Positions 31,893 to 41,779 of a stretch of 45,391 nt of DNA are shown piece by piece. Positions within the stretch are counted from its first letter, which is position 1. Every line of letters starts with the position of its first letter. Position numbers and translations under genes: made by a program. The notes beneath the pieces were generated by a model. The model searched no databases, was not told where the DNA came from, and was given only the letters and a program-made list of their open reading frames with translations. Origin of the DNA: Chara braunii (lineage: Eukaryota; Streptophyta; Charophyceae; Charales; Characeae); assembly GCA_003427395.1 (NCBI GenBank), contig BFEA01000309.1, positions 1,845,755 through 1,891,145 of the forward strand, written 5' to 3'.

Positions 31893-31970
31893 ATCCAAGA
31901 TTTGGACGAGATGACAAACATGTTCATCACAACATGTGGCATGTCCGCAGAGAGTGAATTATTGAAAGTG
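31893..31970 (+). CDS. Candidate exon I (26 codons) of an unknown gene
   Basis: Acceptor TATTATGTAG, phase 0, peptide IQDLDEMTNMFITTCGMSAE then SELLKV, donor GTG|GTACGT. It begins a third exon cluster whose phases agree with one another. Confidence 0.5.
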
Positions 31971-32466
31971 GTACGTTTTTAGTCAGCTAACCCAGATGTG
32001 GACCAGAAAGAGTCTTTGTCGGTGATCTCTTATGTAGAAATTGTTGTATGTCACAATGCATTATATTAGCTCTTGTTTCGAACACATGGTCGTTTACGCT
32101 TTTCAACAAACTTTTTTTTTTTTTTTTTTTTTGTAAGTCATCCGGTTATTTTTTCTTGGCATGCACATAAAAAAATGAAGGGAGAAAATGTTTTTCCCCC
32201 TCTCTCTTCCTCCCTAATCCAATGCTTAGCGACTGCATGCAACTGGGAGACTCATAATCATACCCATTTATGACAGCAAGTGTCCAATTTTTTATCCGTG
32301 TCTATGAATTTGAACTTAAGTCAGTGTTGCGGTGCATTGTTGTGCTTTCTGAATATCTGCTATGTACTATTGATGTCAGCAGACTTTGTCCTTGCAGTAG
32401 TCTGTAGTTGAACAGTTCTCTTGACATATGCGTACTGTTTTTTTTTTTTCTGATGTTATTCCTCAG

Positions 32467-32653
32467 CGGGAAACTGGCTTGGAGGAAATCATTGCCTCCG
32501 ATGACGTGCACGGGAAATCTGAATATATTCAACAAGTGTTCACCTCATATTATAGAACAACTGGACCACAAAAGATGGCGGCATCACCATTCCCAGCTCT
32601 TGATGCTTTCATTCTGGAACTTGCAAGCCAACATTCCTTGCCTGGCCAAACAT
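32467..32653 (+). CDS. Candidate exon J (62 codons) of an unknown gene
   Basis: Acceptor GTTATTCCTCAG, phase 0, peptide RETGLEEIIASDDVHGKSEY to LASQHSLPGQT, donor ACAT|GTGAGT leaving one base. This is the clearest exon of the region, with an amphipathic mix and consensus signals at both ends. The function is not recognised. Confidence 0.65.
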
Positions 32654-32838
32654 GTGAGTTTCTTCGTGTGCTGTGTCTTTGAACTTATGTTTTCAGGAAC
32701 CACGAAGGTAGTTTTCTTATTTTCTATTGGTGCAAGAAAAACTCTTAATTCTCCATGAGTTTTTTTTCTCATTGGATATCAGAAATTTTATCTTCTACTG
32801 CTTCAAACCATTCATATGTATGGCATTGTGTTTATGGT

Positions 32839-33036
32839 AACGCCGAAATCAGACACCGGACTATTGCAAACGTCTGGTCAAACCAGTCTAGATTGCTCCA
32901 AGTTGTCCGAAACAAAAAAAATCATTTAAAAAAAAAAAACTTGACATCGGACGTCTAAATTGTTCCAAGACGAAACCGGACACCAGACCATTGCAAATGT
33001 CCAGTTGAACCAGTCTAGACTGCTCCAAGTCTAGAT
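32839..33036. repeat. Two copies of a ~70-bp sequence in the intron
   Basis: GACACCGGACTATTGCAAACG... at 32839-32909 and GACACCAGACCATTGCAAAT... at 32966-33036, each ending AACCAGTCTAGA(T/C)TGCTCCAAGT. Confidence 0.8.
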
Positions 33037-33344
33037 TTTTTCCCATGCATTTGGCTACAAATTTATTCTGAAGTCAGATTTTTTTATTTCAATCCTGCAT
33101 AACATTTTTACTTTTTTTGTTAAAATTTGAAGTCACAATTTTTTTTTATGGGGGGCGGGGGGCGGGGGGACGGAGTAGGGAGAGAGATACAGACACTTTG
33201 AACCAAGATCGTTTACATTGTGGCCGAGACATCCGGATCGTAACCATAATTTTTTTCTTACATTTATTTATTATTTTTGGAAAATTTGTTAGGTACTATA
33301 CGAAACGTGACAATGTACTCAAGACATCATAATCTTCTTTACAG

Positions 33345-33400
33345 TATTAAAGGGACGCATTATTGCAGCAATATCGAACGACAACACTCTAACAATAATG
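33345..33400 (+). CDS. Candidate exon K (18 codons plus 2 bases)
   Basis: Acceptor TCTTCTTTACAG. Its first two bases complete the codon left open by exon J, then LKGRIIAAISNDNTLTIM and donor ATG|GTGAGT in phase 0. The phase match with exon J supports both. Confidence 0.55.
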
Positions 33401-33604
33401 GTGAGTTGAATAAAAATTGAGTTTATTTATATAATTTGTGTTCTTTTGTTTTTCTTAATTTTGGTATAATGTGTGAAGAACCCTTCAATCAACAAGCAGA
33501 TTGTTTGCTAACTCGTTTTGTGATTTTTTATTTTCTCATATGTTTTTGTTATATTATGTGGGTGTTTTTGACACCAGTTATGTATGTTGTGAATTGCAGT
33601 GCAG

Positions 33605-33643
33605 GGACGTGTCATACAAAATGTCATGACTTCTGTTGCAAAG
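33605..33643 (+). CDS. Candidate exon L (13 codons)
   Basis: Acceptor ATTGCAGTGCAG in phase 0, peptide GRVIQNVMTSVAK, donor AAG|GTATGT. It follows exon K with GRIIAAIS- and GRVIQNVM-like starts, so these two short exons may also be related by duplication. Confidence 0.5.
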
Positions 33644-33649
33644 GTATGT

Positions 33650-34660
33650 TGTTTTTTTTGCTTTGATAAAGTTGCTTTTCTTTTTTTATTTTCAAGGAAC
33701 TTTGTGTCATCAACGACCTTCATTTTGATTAAACCACGCTTACGTTTCTCAGTTTTAAAATTAAATACGCGCCGGTATATTCGGGAGTCAAGCGGGGTTG
33801 GGTACTCTTGGACCGAAATAGCTAGAAGCACCAGCCATGATAAGGCTCATGTGTCCTTCAGGACATCTGTTAAAACTGGAACGATACAGAGTAGATTAGC
33901 ACCATTAGCCCCTGTGCAAGGATGACACACATAAATCGAGAAATCTAAAGGTTCATGCCAATTCGGTTTTTTTGGTTCGCGGGGCGATTTTAGGATTGAC
34001 ATCGATGGCTGAGAAATATCCTGGTGGTTTAATCGGATAAAATCTCGCAATTTTTTTTCCGACAAACCCATTGAACAACCGCCCGCCACTGAAATGGCTG
34101 AATTATTTGAAAGCAAGAATCACCCCTCGCTGAAGCAAGTTTACCGTATCTAAGCATCACAAGAGGATGAGCGTATCATTCTATTGTTATATATCTAACA
34201 GTCTCATGCATAGTCACGATGTTCACTATGGAGGGGGGTGCAAAAAAAAAGGGTGGGCGGGAAGGGGGATTGCAGCAGGTGCAGAGAAAAAGAAAAAAAT
34301 AAAAATAAAAAGGGTGGGCGGACAGGGGCACTGCAGCAGGTGCAGAGAAAAATAAGGGGGAAGTGCGAAAGGTCTAGAGAAGAAGAAAAATGAACGTAAT
34401 AAAAGGGTTGGGGGGGGGGGGATGCTGCAGCAGCAGCACCAGCTGCACGATTTGCAGCAACTAAAGAGAAAAAAATAGATAAAAAAAGGTTGTGAGGGGG
34501 AGGTGAGGCTGCAGTGGCTGCAAGAGTTGCAACAACTGTAAAAAAAATATTATACATTTATAATTAATTAACAATAATTAAAAAAATGGGGGACTTATAG
34601 TTATGTGACTTTCAATGTGATCATGTAGTTTGGTTTCTACAAATCACACTGCTCTATTTC
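33650..34660. other. Intron-like stretch with a ~75-bp tandem repeat
   Basis: From about 34235 to 34380, AAAAGGGTGGGCGG followed by GCAGCAGGTGCAGAGAAAA is repeated twice, with weaker copies to 34530. No gene. Confidence 0.6.
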
Positions 34661-34667
34661 CTTGCAG

Positions 34668-34676
34668 TCTGAATGA
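34668..34676 (+). CDS. Possible terminal exon (Ser-Glu-stop)
   Basis: Acceptor TATTTCCTTGCAG, then TCT GAA TGA in phase with exon L, followed 6 bp later by overlapping AATAAA signals (34683-34692). It would end the cluster I-L. An alternative continuation is the phase-0 exon at 35410. Confidence 0.35.
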   Translation, partial: SE

Positions 34677-34682
34677 CGCTCC

Positions 34683-34692
34683 AATAAATAAA
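34683..34692 (+). terminator. Candidate polyadenylation signal
   Basis: AATAAATAAA (two overlapping AATAAA) just after the possible terminal exon, with T-rich sequence after it. Confidence 0.4.
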
Positions 34693-35409
34693 ATTTCCTT
34701 GTTTTTCTTGGTCTTTGTTTTATACATTCATCCTTTTCCATTGCGCTCTATAAATACAACTTTTGCTCGAGTTCAAAAATTTTAAAAAATTTAAATTAAA
34801 ATTAATTATAATATATATTTTGAACTATTTTCAATTTTTTTTGCCCAACCAACTAACCTGCCCCGGGACACTCTAGTAACCTTGTTTTTTATAAAATTAT
34901 CCTCTGTATTAGAACCTGGGCAGACCGACCGGGGAAAGGTCCCCTTGGTACCCTTCCGGGCGGCCCGACCCGGCAGGGTCCACGCTGGGTCCGAAGAAAA
35001 AAAAAGGTGTAAAATTGCACTACAAGCCATGTTTGGCTGAGGGTTATTTTGAAATTCCTTGTTAATTTTTAAGTTTAAAATAAATGAGAAAAAATGAGTT
35101 AAAATGTAACCTTTCAAATCTCTTTAGTCATTGTTTATACCCTTCAAACCCCTTCAGATGAAGAATCAAGGAAATCGAAGTTAAGGACAAAGTCTGAATG
35201 CTTAGACCAAGTGCAGTCCAGGCCTGAAGTTTTTTTTTGAATTTTTGGTGGATCCTTGCCTTTTCTTTTAACCTGTTTGGTTTTCCTTAACGAACCCCCC
35301 CTCTGCCCAACTAGCCCGGGCGTGCCTAGCCGGACGTCGGCCCAACATAGATTATCCTTCATTATTTGTTAAAAAAAAACTTGGGGCTTTTGTGTTTCTG
35401 TTTGGGCAG
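34693..35409. other. Non-coding stretch with G+C-rich islands
   Basis: A/T-rich except for two G+C-rich patches (34908-34995 and 35295-35345). The first resembles the patch at 28790-28870 (GACC...CGGCAGGG phrases). No gene. Confidence 0.4.
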
Positions 35410-35466
35410 GTTATGTGTCGTCAAAAGTCGATGTTCCTGTATGATGTTTTGAGATACTTCCAGCTG
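35410..35466 (+). CDS. Candidate exon M (19 codons)
   Basis: Acceptor TGTTTGGGCAG, phase 0, peptide VMCRQKSMFLYDVLRYFQL, donor CTG|GTAAGA. It begins with Val-Met like exons A and B and could follow exon L in phase. Short, so the call rests on its signals. Confidence 0.4.
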
Positions 35467-35979
35467 GTAAGATTCTGCATGTTTAATCATGTGTTGTTAA
35501 AGTACCTGCGTTGTCGCACTTTTTCCAGTCGGGGTACTTCAGGCGACCGGAAAGCCAAGAGGCTGTCACGTAGGATTTTGTATGCGATTGCAATAAATAA
35601 AATAAATTAATTAAAGCAACTCCTCCTGTTATGTGCGTTCGGCTTCGAGCGAGACCCTTCAATTGCGGTCTTCGCCGGTCCCTGGTCTTAGGAATCTTTT
35701 ATTTTAATTCGGAACAGTGGAGAATCACGCAAATAAAAATCATGAAATGCTCGTATGTCATGCATGCATAAATTTTGTCGGCCTACTAATTTTGAGAATT
35801 GTTACAGAATCATCAAAGAGTACAACCATCAAGCAGAACAAACAATGCAAGAAACAAGACTCACTGACTTGAGCAATGACGAAGTTAAATAAGGGAAGAA
35901 TGAAAACTCATAATATCTCAAACAATACATATGAACAGACATGGTCAACACTCCTCAAGAGTCCTCACTCATCCCTCTG
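35467..35979. other. Non-coding stretch
   Basis: A/T-rich; no gene. The strand of coding signal switches from plus to minus across it. Confidence 0.4.
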
Positions 35980-36811
35980 GAATCTTAGGGTCAATCTCTC
36001 ATTCGACTGCTCGTTTCTTGTGCTTTGATTCATGTCTGCGTACTCTCTGAGATTGTGGCTTCTAAATATAGAGCCACCTGAAGCCTGCAAGCTCAGAACA
36101 CTTCCATCCAAGGTACATGACCCGAAAGTCAATCATGGAGCAAAACTTTTCTCATAGTGTAGGTAGATAGGGTCTGGAGAAGATTCCCCGTCTGAGATGC
36201 TCGAAGTCTGAAGGCTCTGTGAAAGCCTAATAGTCTACCTGTGCTGGCGATATGTATCTCTTTGCCAAGTCTATCAAGTCGCCCCAGCAAGAACCGTCTA
36301 TGAGAGTGAAAGGTACTGGAGGCCTTGGATAGTCAGAGTAGAACTTCGGTCCGAAGCTGCGGATCAGTTTAACACCACTCCCATCAAGCTCCCTCTCTCT
36401 CTCTTCAAGGTACTTAGCTGCTGCAATCCAGACTGAATCGAAGTGCTCATGACTCTCTTTCCCTTTTCTTATTTAGGGTCTTAGATTGTAGATAGTATCC
36501 CCTGCGAAACTGGTATGGACGACGGAGATTGACAAATCTCCTTGCCTGAAGCCAATGACACTGACATATTGGTATTGGAAAACATCCTTGGAAGATATCC
36601 TGTTGAGACTAGTAAGGACAGTTTTGGGAACTGAGAATGATTGTACCATACTCATGTGCAGTTGCTGAGTGTTGAGGCCGACTCTCGAATATTTGGACAA
36701 ATGTATCTCTGACACAGATAAAATGATGAGGGGTTGACTAGGTACCAATTGAGTGACGATTGAGTACTGCTGCTTGAATGTCGCTTGAGATCGGCCGAAG
36801 TAGTAAGTCAC
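35980..36811 (-). pseudogene. Unknown minus-strand gene body with in-frame stops
   Basis: Not recognised. One frame runs from 36811 (MTYYFGRSQATFKQQYSIVT) to a TAA near 36473. It resumes at once (KESHEHFDSVWIAAAKYLEE ... PFTLIDGSCWGDLIDLAKRY) and continues past a TAG near 36231 and further TGA/TAG codons (AFTEPSDFEHLRRGIFSRPY; MIDFRVMYLGWKC) to about 35980. Composition stays protein-like across the stops, including the part from 36470 to 36240 that lacks any ATG. Either this is a decayed copy or some stops lie in introns: CAG|GTAGAC at the first TAG is a possible donor. Upstream exons on the same strand lie at 37.4-37.8 kb. Confidence 0.5.
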
Positions 36812-36984
36812 TATACAATGGTCACTTAATGACTGAATGCAACTGTTGTTTGCTGGTTAGTGGTTTGCATCTGAGATTCCGATAGAATACTGATAGAACA
36901 ATGATTATATACTGATTGATCTTTGACTAAAAACTGATTGAATAGTGATAGAATTGTGATCGAACACTAACTGTATACTGATTG

Positions 36985-37180
36985 ATCACCGCCCACTTGA
37001 TAGTGGCACGAAATACTGCTCACTTGACAACAACGTTGGGCACTGCTCACTAACAACAGCTCTGGGCGCAGGTCACTGATAACAACGCAGAGCACTGGCC
37101 ACTGGTAACAGCGCTGAGTACCGATCACTGACAACTGCGCTGAGCACCACTCACTGATAACATGACTGAGCACCAACTAT
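36985..37180. repeat. ~26-bp minisatellite, about seven units
   Basis: On the minus strand units read GGTGCTCAGCGCAGTTGTCA GTGATC with variation, from the end of an open frame at 37176 to about 36985. Because 26 is not a multiple of 3, each unit shifts the frame. The sequence from 36812 to 36985 also has GATTGA/TACTGAT degenerate repeats. Confidence 0.8.
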
Positions 37181-37357
37181 TATCCTCATTGCTTCCTCAA
37201 CTGAACCCACCGAAGAGAAGGTGCTACTTAATTTCCCATTAGCCCCGTGAAGGTAGTAAGTGTACTCTATCCTTGTGTGGTTTCTCACCAGTGTCAGCAC
37301 GTATTCCATCATGAGCATCGTCTGACGTCGAAAGCTTTCGATTATTCTCTCTTCCCA
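37151..37357 (-). CDS. Unknown minus-strand exon or shifted frame (about 69 codons)
   Basis: Open part reading NWEERIIESFRRQTMLMMEY ... YTYYLHGANGKLSS and ending SCYQ-stop inside the first minisatellite unit. It is joined in phase to the previous exon if 37358-37399 is removed (GT...AG, 42 bp, short for an intron). Otherwise a frameshift separates the two halves of one coding sequence. A frame with an ATG at 37417 also covers it. Confidence 0.45.
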   Translation of the reverse strand, partial: WEERIIESFRRQTMLMMEYVLTLVRNHTRIEYTYYLHGANGKLSSTFSSVGSVEEAMRIIVGAQSCYQ

Positions 37358-37399
37358 ATCTTCAGACCCACCTCGGTGCAGTGAACAAATTACTCTTAC

Positions 37400-37565
37400 T
37401 TTGCCCTCGTTCCCCATCTCTTTGCTGCGTCACATTGTATTGAAAAATGATTGGACCATATTCATGCACCAGTATGATTGCCGGAACAGATCCAAGGTTG
37501 GTCTGCTTATTTAGAGAAAAATGCTGGTAGACGACCAGCTCAAACTGAGAGTCACCAATGGCGTC
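37400..37565 (-). CDS. Candidate minus-strand exon (55 codons)
   Basis: Acceptor TATATTTAG on the minus strand, then DAIGDSQFELVVYQHFSLNK ... VHEYGPIIFQYNVTQQ, reaching AAA|GTAAGA. Phase 0 at the start agrees with the previous exon. Beta-rich pattern; family not recognised. Confidence 0.55.
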
Positions 37566-37637
37566 CTAAATATATAATTGAAAAGCAACTTTTGGATAAT
37601 TGTATACTGCTACTAGCTGGAGTCAGAAGGGTCTAAC

Positions 37638-37760
37638 CTGCTGATTGATGCTTGCTATTGGCCTCAGTGATAGGACATGTAACCTGAGGGGATCCGTGTC
37701 CAGAGCTTTGCTTTGATCCACTCTACCGTCTCTTGCTAAAACTTCGTATTGTGCCGAGTA
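37638..37760 (-). CDS. Candidate minus-strand exon (41 codons)
   Basis: Minus-strand acceptor TACTATAATAG, peptide YSAQYEVLARDGRVDQSKAL ... RPIASINQQ, donor CAG|GTTAGA. Exactly 41 codons, phase 0. The next exon follows after a 72-bp intron, a reasonable size. Confidence 0.55.
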
Positions 37761-37999
37761 CTATTATAGTAGTAGGAGTTGAAAACGTGCTCAACGTTCC
37801 CCCTCCCTACTACTCACACACTACTCCACGATAGGTCTTTTGGACAAACCGTCTCGGTCTCCCATTCTTCTTGCTTGTTTCTGCTGAATATATGCTCCCC
37901 TACTAAAACCCCTTAGTCTCTCACGATTTCCTTCCTTAATTGGTGATCCCTCCTTTGACAAGAGACAAGCCTGCGTGAAAGACTGTTGTGGACATCCGG

Positions 38000-38086
38000 C
38001 TACACATTCTCGTCCTGGGTAACTTCACTTTGGAGTTCTGAACAAACAACTCGTGCTGAGTTTGTTGAGCTCGAAGTAGATGACAT
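38000..38086 (-). CDS. Possible first exon of the minus-strand locus
   Basis: ATG at 38086 followed by a Ser/Thr-rich start (MSSTSSSTNSARVVCSELQ), open for 28 codons to a TAG at about 38000. No clear donor was found, so its link to the exon at 37760 is a guess. Two other frames here are also open for 50-60 codons. Confidence 0.25.
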   Translation of the reverse strand: MSSTSSSTNSARVVCSELQSEVTQDENV

Positions 38087-38159
38087 GATATCGGAACTGA
38101 GAGTATGCAAGCGAACATGGGCATAGTACAACTGGTTCAACCGGAGCTCGTGGAGGACT

Positions 38160-38820
38160 AATTACACACTACGCTTTGCGTTGAGTATCATCAGAGGTCA
38201 TTCTGACCTGTAGGTGTGATCTTCGACATTACCAAGCCAGGTTGGCCGCCGCTAATGGGTTGACTGATTGAGCATTGAAGACTACTATTATTAGGAAATG
38301 ATGTAAACTTTGATTATCAGTTTTTTTTTCTGCAAGATACATGACAAAAAGGTTACAGCGTCCAGACTAGTGATGTCCAAGGGAGTCGAAGTCGATGGCG
38401 GTATACAACACTAAGTACTGCATTATGACCATTCAGTGCAGCGTAAGAGGCACAACGCGCATATTTGTTTTATAATACTTAGAGGCACTTCAAAGTAGAA
38501 CATGCAATTATCTTCGACAGATTAGTTTCAGGTTTCAGCTTGAAACAACTACTTCTCCCTCCTCCGTGGCTTTGAGAGCCATGGAGATTCAGACACTGAG
38601 TCCAATCTCACCTGCTAGTAGCTCTTCTTCAAACAAATACGGAAAAATGAGTCATGGTAAATGAACATATTGCCAATGCCTGTTTAACTTGCTCATCCGG
38701 TGCCCCTGAGCACTGTTAACAGACAACTCCGTTCAAACAGTACTCATCACATCCAGCAGTGACCGAGTCTGTCAGTTTGTCCTTAATCAGAGGTTCCCGA
38801 CCTTTCCGCCTAGTGAGATT
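38160..38820. other. Non-coding stretch
   Basis: No gene, promoter or structured repeat recognised. Confidence 0.4.
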
Positions 38821-38825
38821 TTCCC

Positions 38826-38935
38826 CAAAAAGGTGATCCCCGAAAAAAGGTGATCCCCGAAAAAAGGTGATCCCCGAAAAGGTGATCCCCAGAAAAGGTG
38901 ATCCCCGAGAAAGGTGATCCCCGAGCGAGGTGGAG
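38826..38935. repeat. Short tandem repeat AAAAGGTGATCCCCGA, six copies
   Basis: AGGTGATCCCC recurs at about 38830, 38848, 38865, 38880, 38897 and 38912 with 15-18-bp spacing; variation is mostly in the A run. The matching minus-strand frame (GDHLF/GSPFFGD-like) is a repeat artefact. Confidence 0.9.
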
Positions 38936-40765
38936 CCTAACAAGGGGCACTTATACAAAAGACACTCCCATCCACAATTTTTTAACCCCTCTTAATCTCC
39001 ATCAGTTAAGTGTTTTACAAGGAGGTACGTAATCTTTCTCAGGATGCGTTGAGTCTTGCCCATCACGCGGTCGTCCACATCACTTCAACCAAAACTATCC
39101 AAGTCACCCTTTCTTTCCTCGCCAACCTTCTATTTAACTTTCACTCGTTGACCAATTGGTTGGGGCTCCCTCAACGACTACAGGGGGCTCTGTGTCTTTG
39201 GGGGAGCTCTCCAACTTCTGGTTGGTGAGAATACTTTTCGCCCTTTCTTTGTGAGCACGTTTTTAAGTGAGCGACACAATCTCATCAACAACAACCAACG
39301 GAAACCTTTCCATGAGAAGAAGGGGTTTCGAGGAGAGGTGAGCAAGACCATCAATTCTGATGCAATCACGCTTCTGCATACTCACACAAGTGCATAGTTT
39401 AACCATCACTTTTGAGCAGGCACGGAAAATCACAACTGCACGGGAGGTAATCACTAACATATGTAGCAATCAAGCCCCAAAACCTCTCCTCAAATGGCCT
39501 CCAAGTCAACTGACGGGTAAATGCTAATTACAATATAGGAAGTTATTTTTAGTGGTCATACTCAGCGAGCAGTTTGTCAATACTTAAGCAGTTCACCTTC
39601 CCTTTCTCTCCTATGTCCTCAACCACTATACCCTTATTACAACAACACTAGCATAACCAATGTTTAAGGTCGGTTCACGTCTGTCCTCATGCGTGCCTAC
39701 GAAAGAGCGTCTCGTCACTGATACTGACCTCGGCTATTTGGGGTTTGTCAAACTCTAAATGCTTACCGGCTCCCCATCCTTCTGACAGTCTGTTTGTTCC
39801 TCTCTACCAGTGCCCTTAGTTAGAATCTATGGCGTTCCGAAAGTAGGACCCACTTTTTTATGTCACACTCGAAATAACCAACAGGAGTACAGTCGCAATA
39901 CCGCTCATTACTAATCACGACCTCGTACACAGTGTTATCACGTTTACCCCGCTTTGTTTCCATATGATGACACGTAAGCCAGCGTGACTTAAACTAATGA
40001 AAGTAGAAGAAAGGCGATTAACTCTTGTCATACTTAACTTATTCGAGCTAGTCTTAAGTGAGTCAGTTGCCTGATGTTATAATACCGCACCGATCCGTGA
40101 GCTCGTACTCCATCCCACACACGATCACCTCAGATAAGGGACTGGGCTCATTCCTTCTTGAACGGTTGCGCGTCTCACTAGAGCTTTCGAAAAAGCAGAA
40201 ATCAACGAGAAGTCACTTCCATTACTGCCATCAATTTCCCACTCATATCACCAGGGTAAGGGCGAGAAGCACCAGTATAGCGGAGGCTTGATCAAGTCGT
40301 TCCATCACGATTCCCCAACTACATCAGACTCTAGTTGGGTACTCCTGGAGTCCTAGGAAAACATTGACATCAACAGCGAAGCAAGACACTCTTGTTCATC
40401 CTGCTTCTTTATGTGCGTCACGCGTCCCCTCTTGTCAGCAATCTCCAAGCAAGCTCAGGGCGACTGTGATGCGTGGAGAGAGATAACCATGAGGAGTGCT
40501 CAGTCCGACAGAGTAATATCAGGGCGTCAATCAGTTACTTATATTCAGCGCTTCAAGAAACGGACCCAAGCACGTACCCGAAGCCTTCATTACCCGCTCG
40601 TTTGCGTTTCACTGCCCTCCGGACATGAGCACATCTGATTCACTGCAGTGACCCTTACTAACGAACACGAGTGCTTATTCAAAACGGCTAACTTCATCAA
40701 CCTCCATTGTGCACCATTGTTGACCTTCTTCTTGCCTTCCTAGCTCAGCACTGGCCTCGCTCACA
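38936..40765. other. Non-coding stretch
   Basis: About 1.8 kb without a supported gene on either strand; frames are short and lack splice context. G+C is moderate and words such as CTCGTCA/ACGAC are scattered, without clear structure. Confidence 0.4.
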
Positions 40766-40848
40766 TGCACTAGTTAACAACTCTATGCGTTAACTTGCTA
40801 ATCTTGCATTAGTCAACAACTATGCGCATTGACTTGCAGATCTTGCAC
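40766..40848. repeat. 39-bp tandem duplication
   Basis: TGCACTAGTTAACAACT...ATCT and TGCATTAGTCAACAACT...ATCT follow each other, then a partial third TTGCAC. Confidence 0.85.
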
Positions 40849-40948
40849 AGCCCGATCGAAGTATCAGTACGGCTTCGCGTCTCTCATACCCGCTCTAGCC
40901 AATGATCTTCGAGCTTTTCTTTACCTCACGCGAGCACAAGTAAAAGTA

Positions 40949-41590
40949 TCAGCCCGAATACATGGGAGACGTCAACAAAAACTCCCTTCTTCCTGTGTCG
41001 TCCAAGTACACGTATCCCACCGAGTTCCCGTACTGTTCTCTCTTCTTCTCGAGTAGGCCCCGTGCTTGCCCACCGTGTTCTATGAGTCTCTTGCCCTCTA
41101 TGGTCCAGTCCTTGTTGGCTTCGCTCTGCCCCGGGCCGAACTGGCCTCGGGCCCGTTCTCCACTGGTCCCGCCAGTGGATGGTTTCGACGGATCTGGTCC
41201 AGCCCATGCCAGGACTGGACATCCGCCTCTCGGTCACTCATTTCAAACTTCCCTTCAGAGTCTCTACCATTATACTGCACCTCCTTGGTCGTAGTCACGG
41301 TCGACGAATCGTCTTCATGGTATGTGACCGTCACTCGCATGCCTGCAGTCACTCCGTCACGCCTGCACCTGCGCTCGGCCCTGTTGCGCGCTTCGGTAAT
41401 AGCCGCCTGCAACCTCTCGTCTCTCCTCATCTCCTGTTCTCGACGGCCACAAACGTTAACCTTTAACCTCACCTCCCCTTCAGGCTTACCGTAAGACAGT
41501 ATGGTCTCCTTTCTCATCCTCACGCTCCCACATCCAGGAGTATTTCATGCACCTAGGCCTATAGCCACGTAAGCCATCCCGGTCTGCCAT
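40949..41590 (-). pseudogene. Frameshifted unknown gene, divergent from the 43.3-kb gene
   Basis: Not recognised. The ATG at 41590 opens MADRDGLRGYRPRCMKYSWM and a frame that runs into TTACG|GTAAGC. A second frame, open from 41523 to 41098, carries the bulk: NVCGRREQEMRRDERLQAAI, then a beta-like stretch RVTVTYHEDDSSTVTTTKEV and EMSDREADVQSWH. A third frame finishes with DWTIEGKRLIEHGGQARGLL ... GYVYLDDTGRREFLLTSP and a TGA at 40949. Protein-like composition changes frame twice without good introns, so small indels are the likely cause. A TATA box lies about 170 bp upstream of the ATG. Basic helix plus acidic strands might suggest a nucleic-acid-associated protein, but this is a guess. Confidence 0.55.
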
Positions 41591-41756
41591 AGCCGCGCTT
41601 AGAATAGCCAGGGTCCAGACTCTAGGTGCACGAACTCAGACGGCTCACGCTAGCCTTCACTGCTCCAGCCTTTGGCCCCAGGCTAGCGACATTCGCGCGA
41701 CGAAATAACTCGTGAGCATCTTCAGAAAAAACGGCCCAATAGTCTAACCTTCCTCC

Positions 41757-41768
41757 CCTTTTATAAGC
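41757..41768 (-). promoter_or_regulatory. TATA box for the minus-strand gene
   Basis: Minus strand reads GCTTATAAAAGG, a near-perfect TATA box. An ATG opening the coding-like frame is at 41590, which leaves a leader of about 135 bp. G+C-rich sequence surrounds it. Confidence 0.7.
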
Positions 41769-41779
41769 TCTCATTACAC

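Noticed and set aside
38716-38958. Minus-strand frame with GSPFFGDHLF-type repeats
   Set aside because: Caused by the AGGTGATCCCC tandem repeat.
39010-40638. Several 60-80-codon frames on both strands
   Set aside because: Short, no coding composition and no splice context; typical random open frames.
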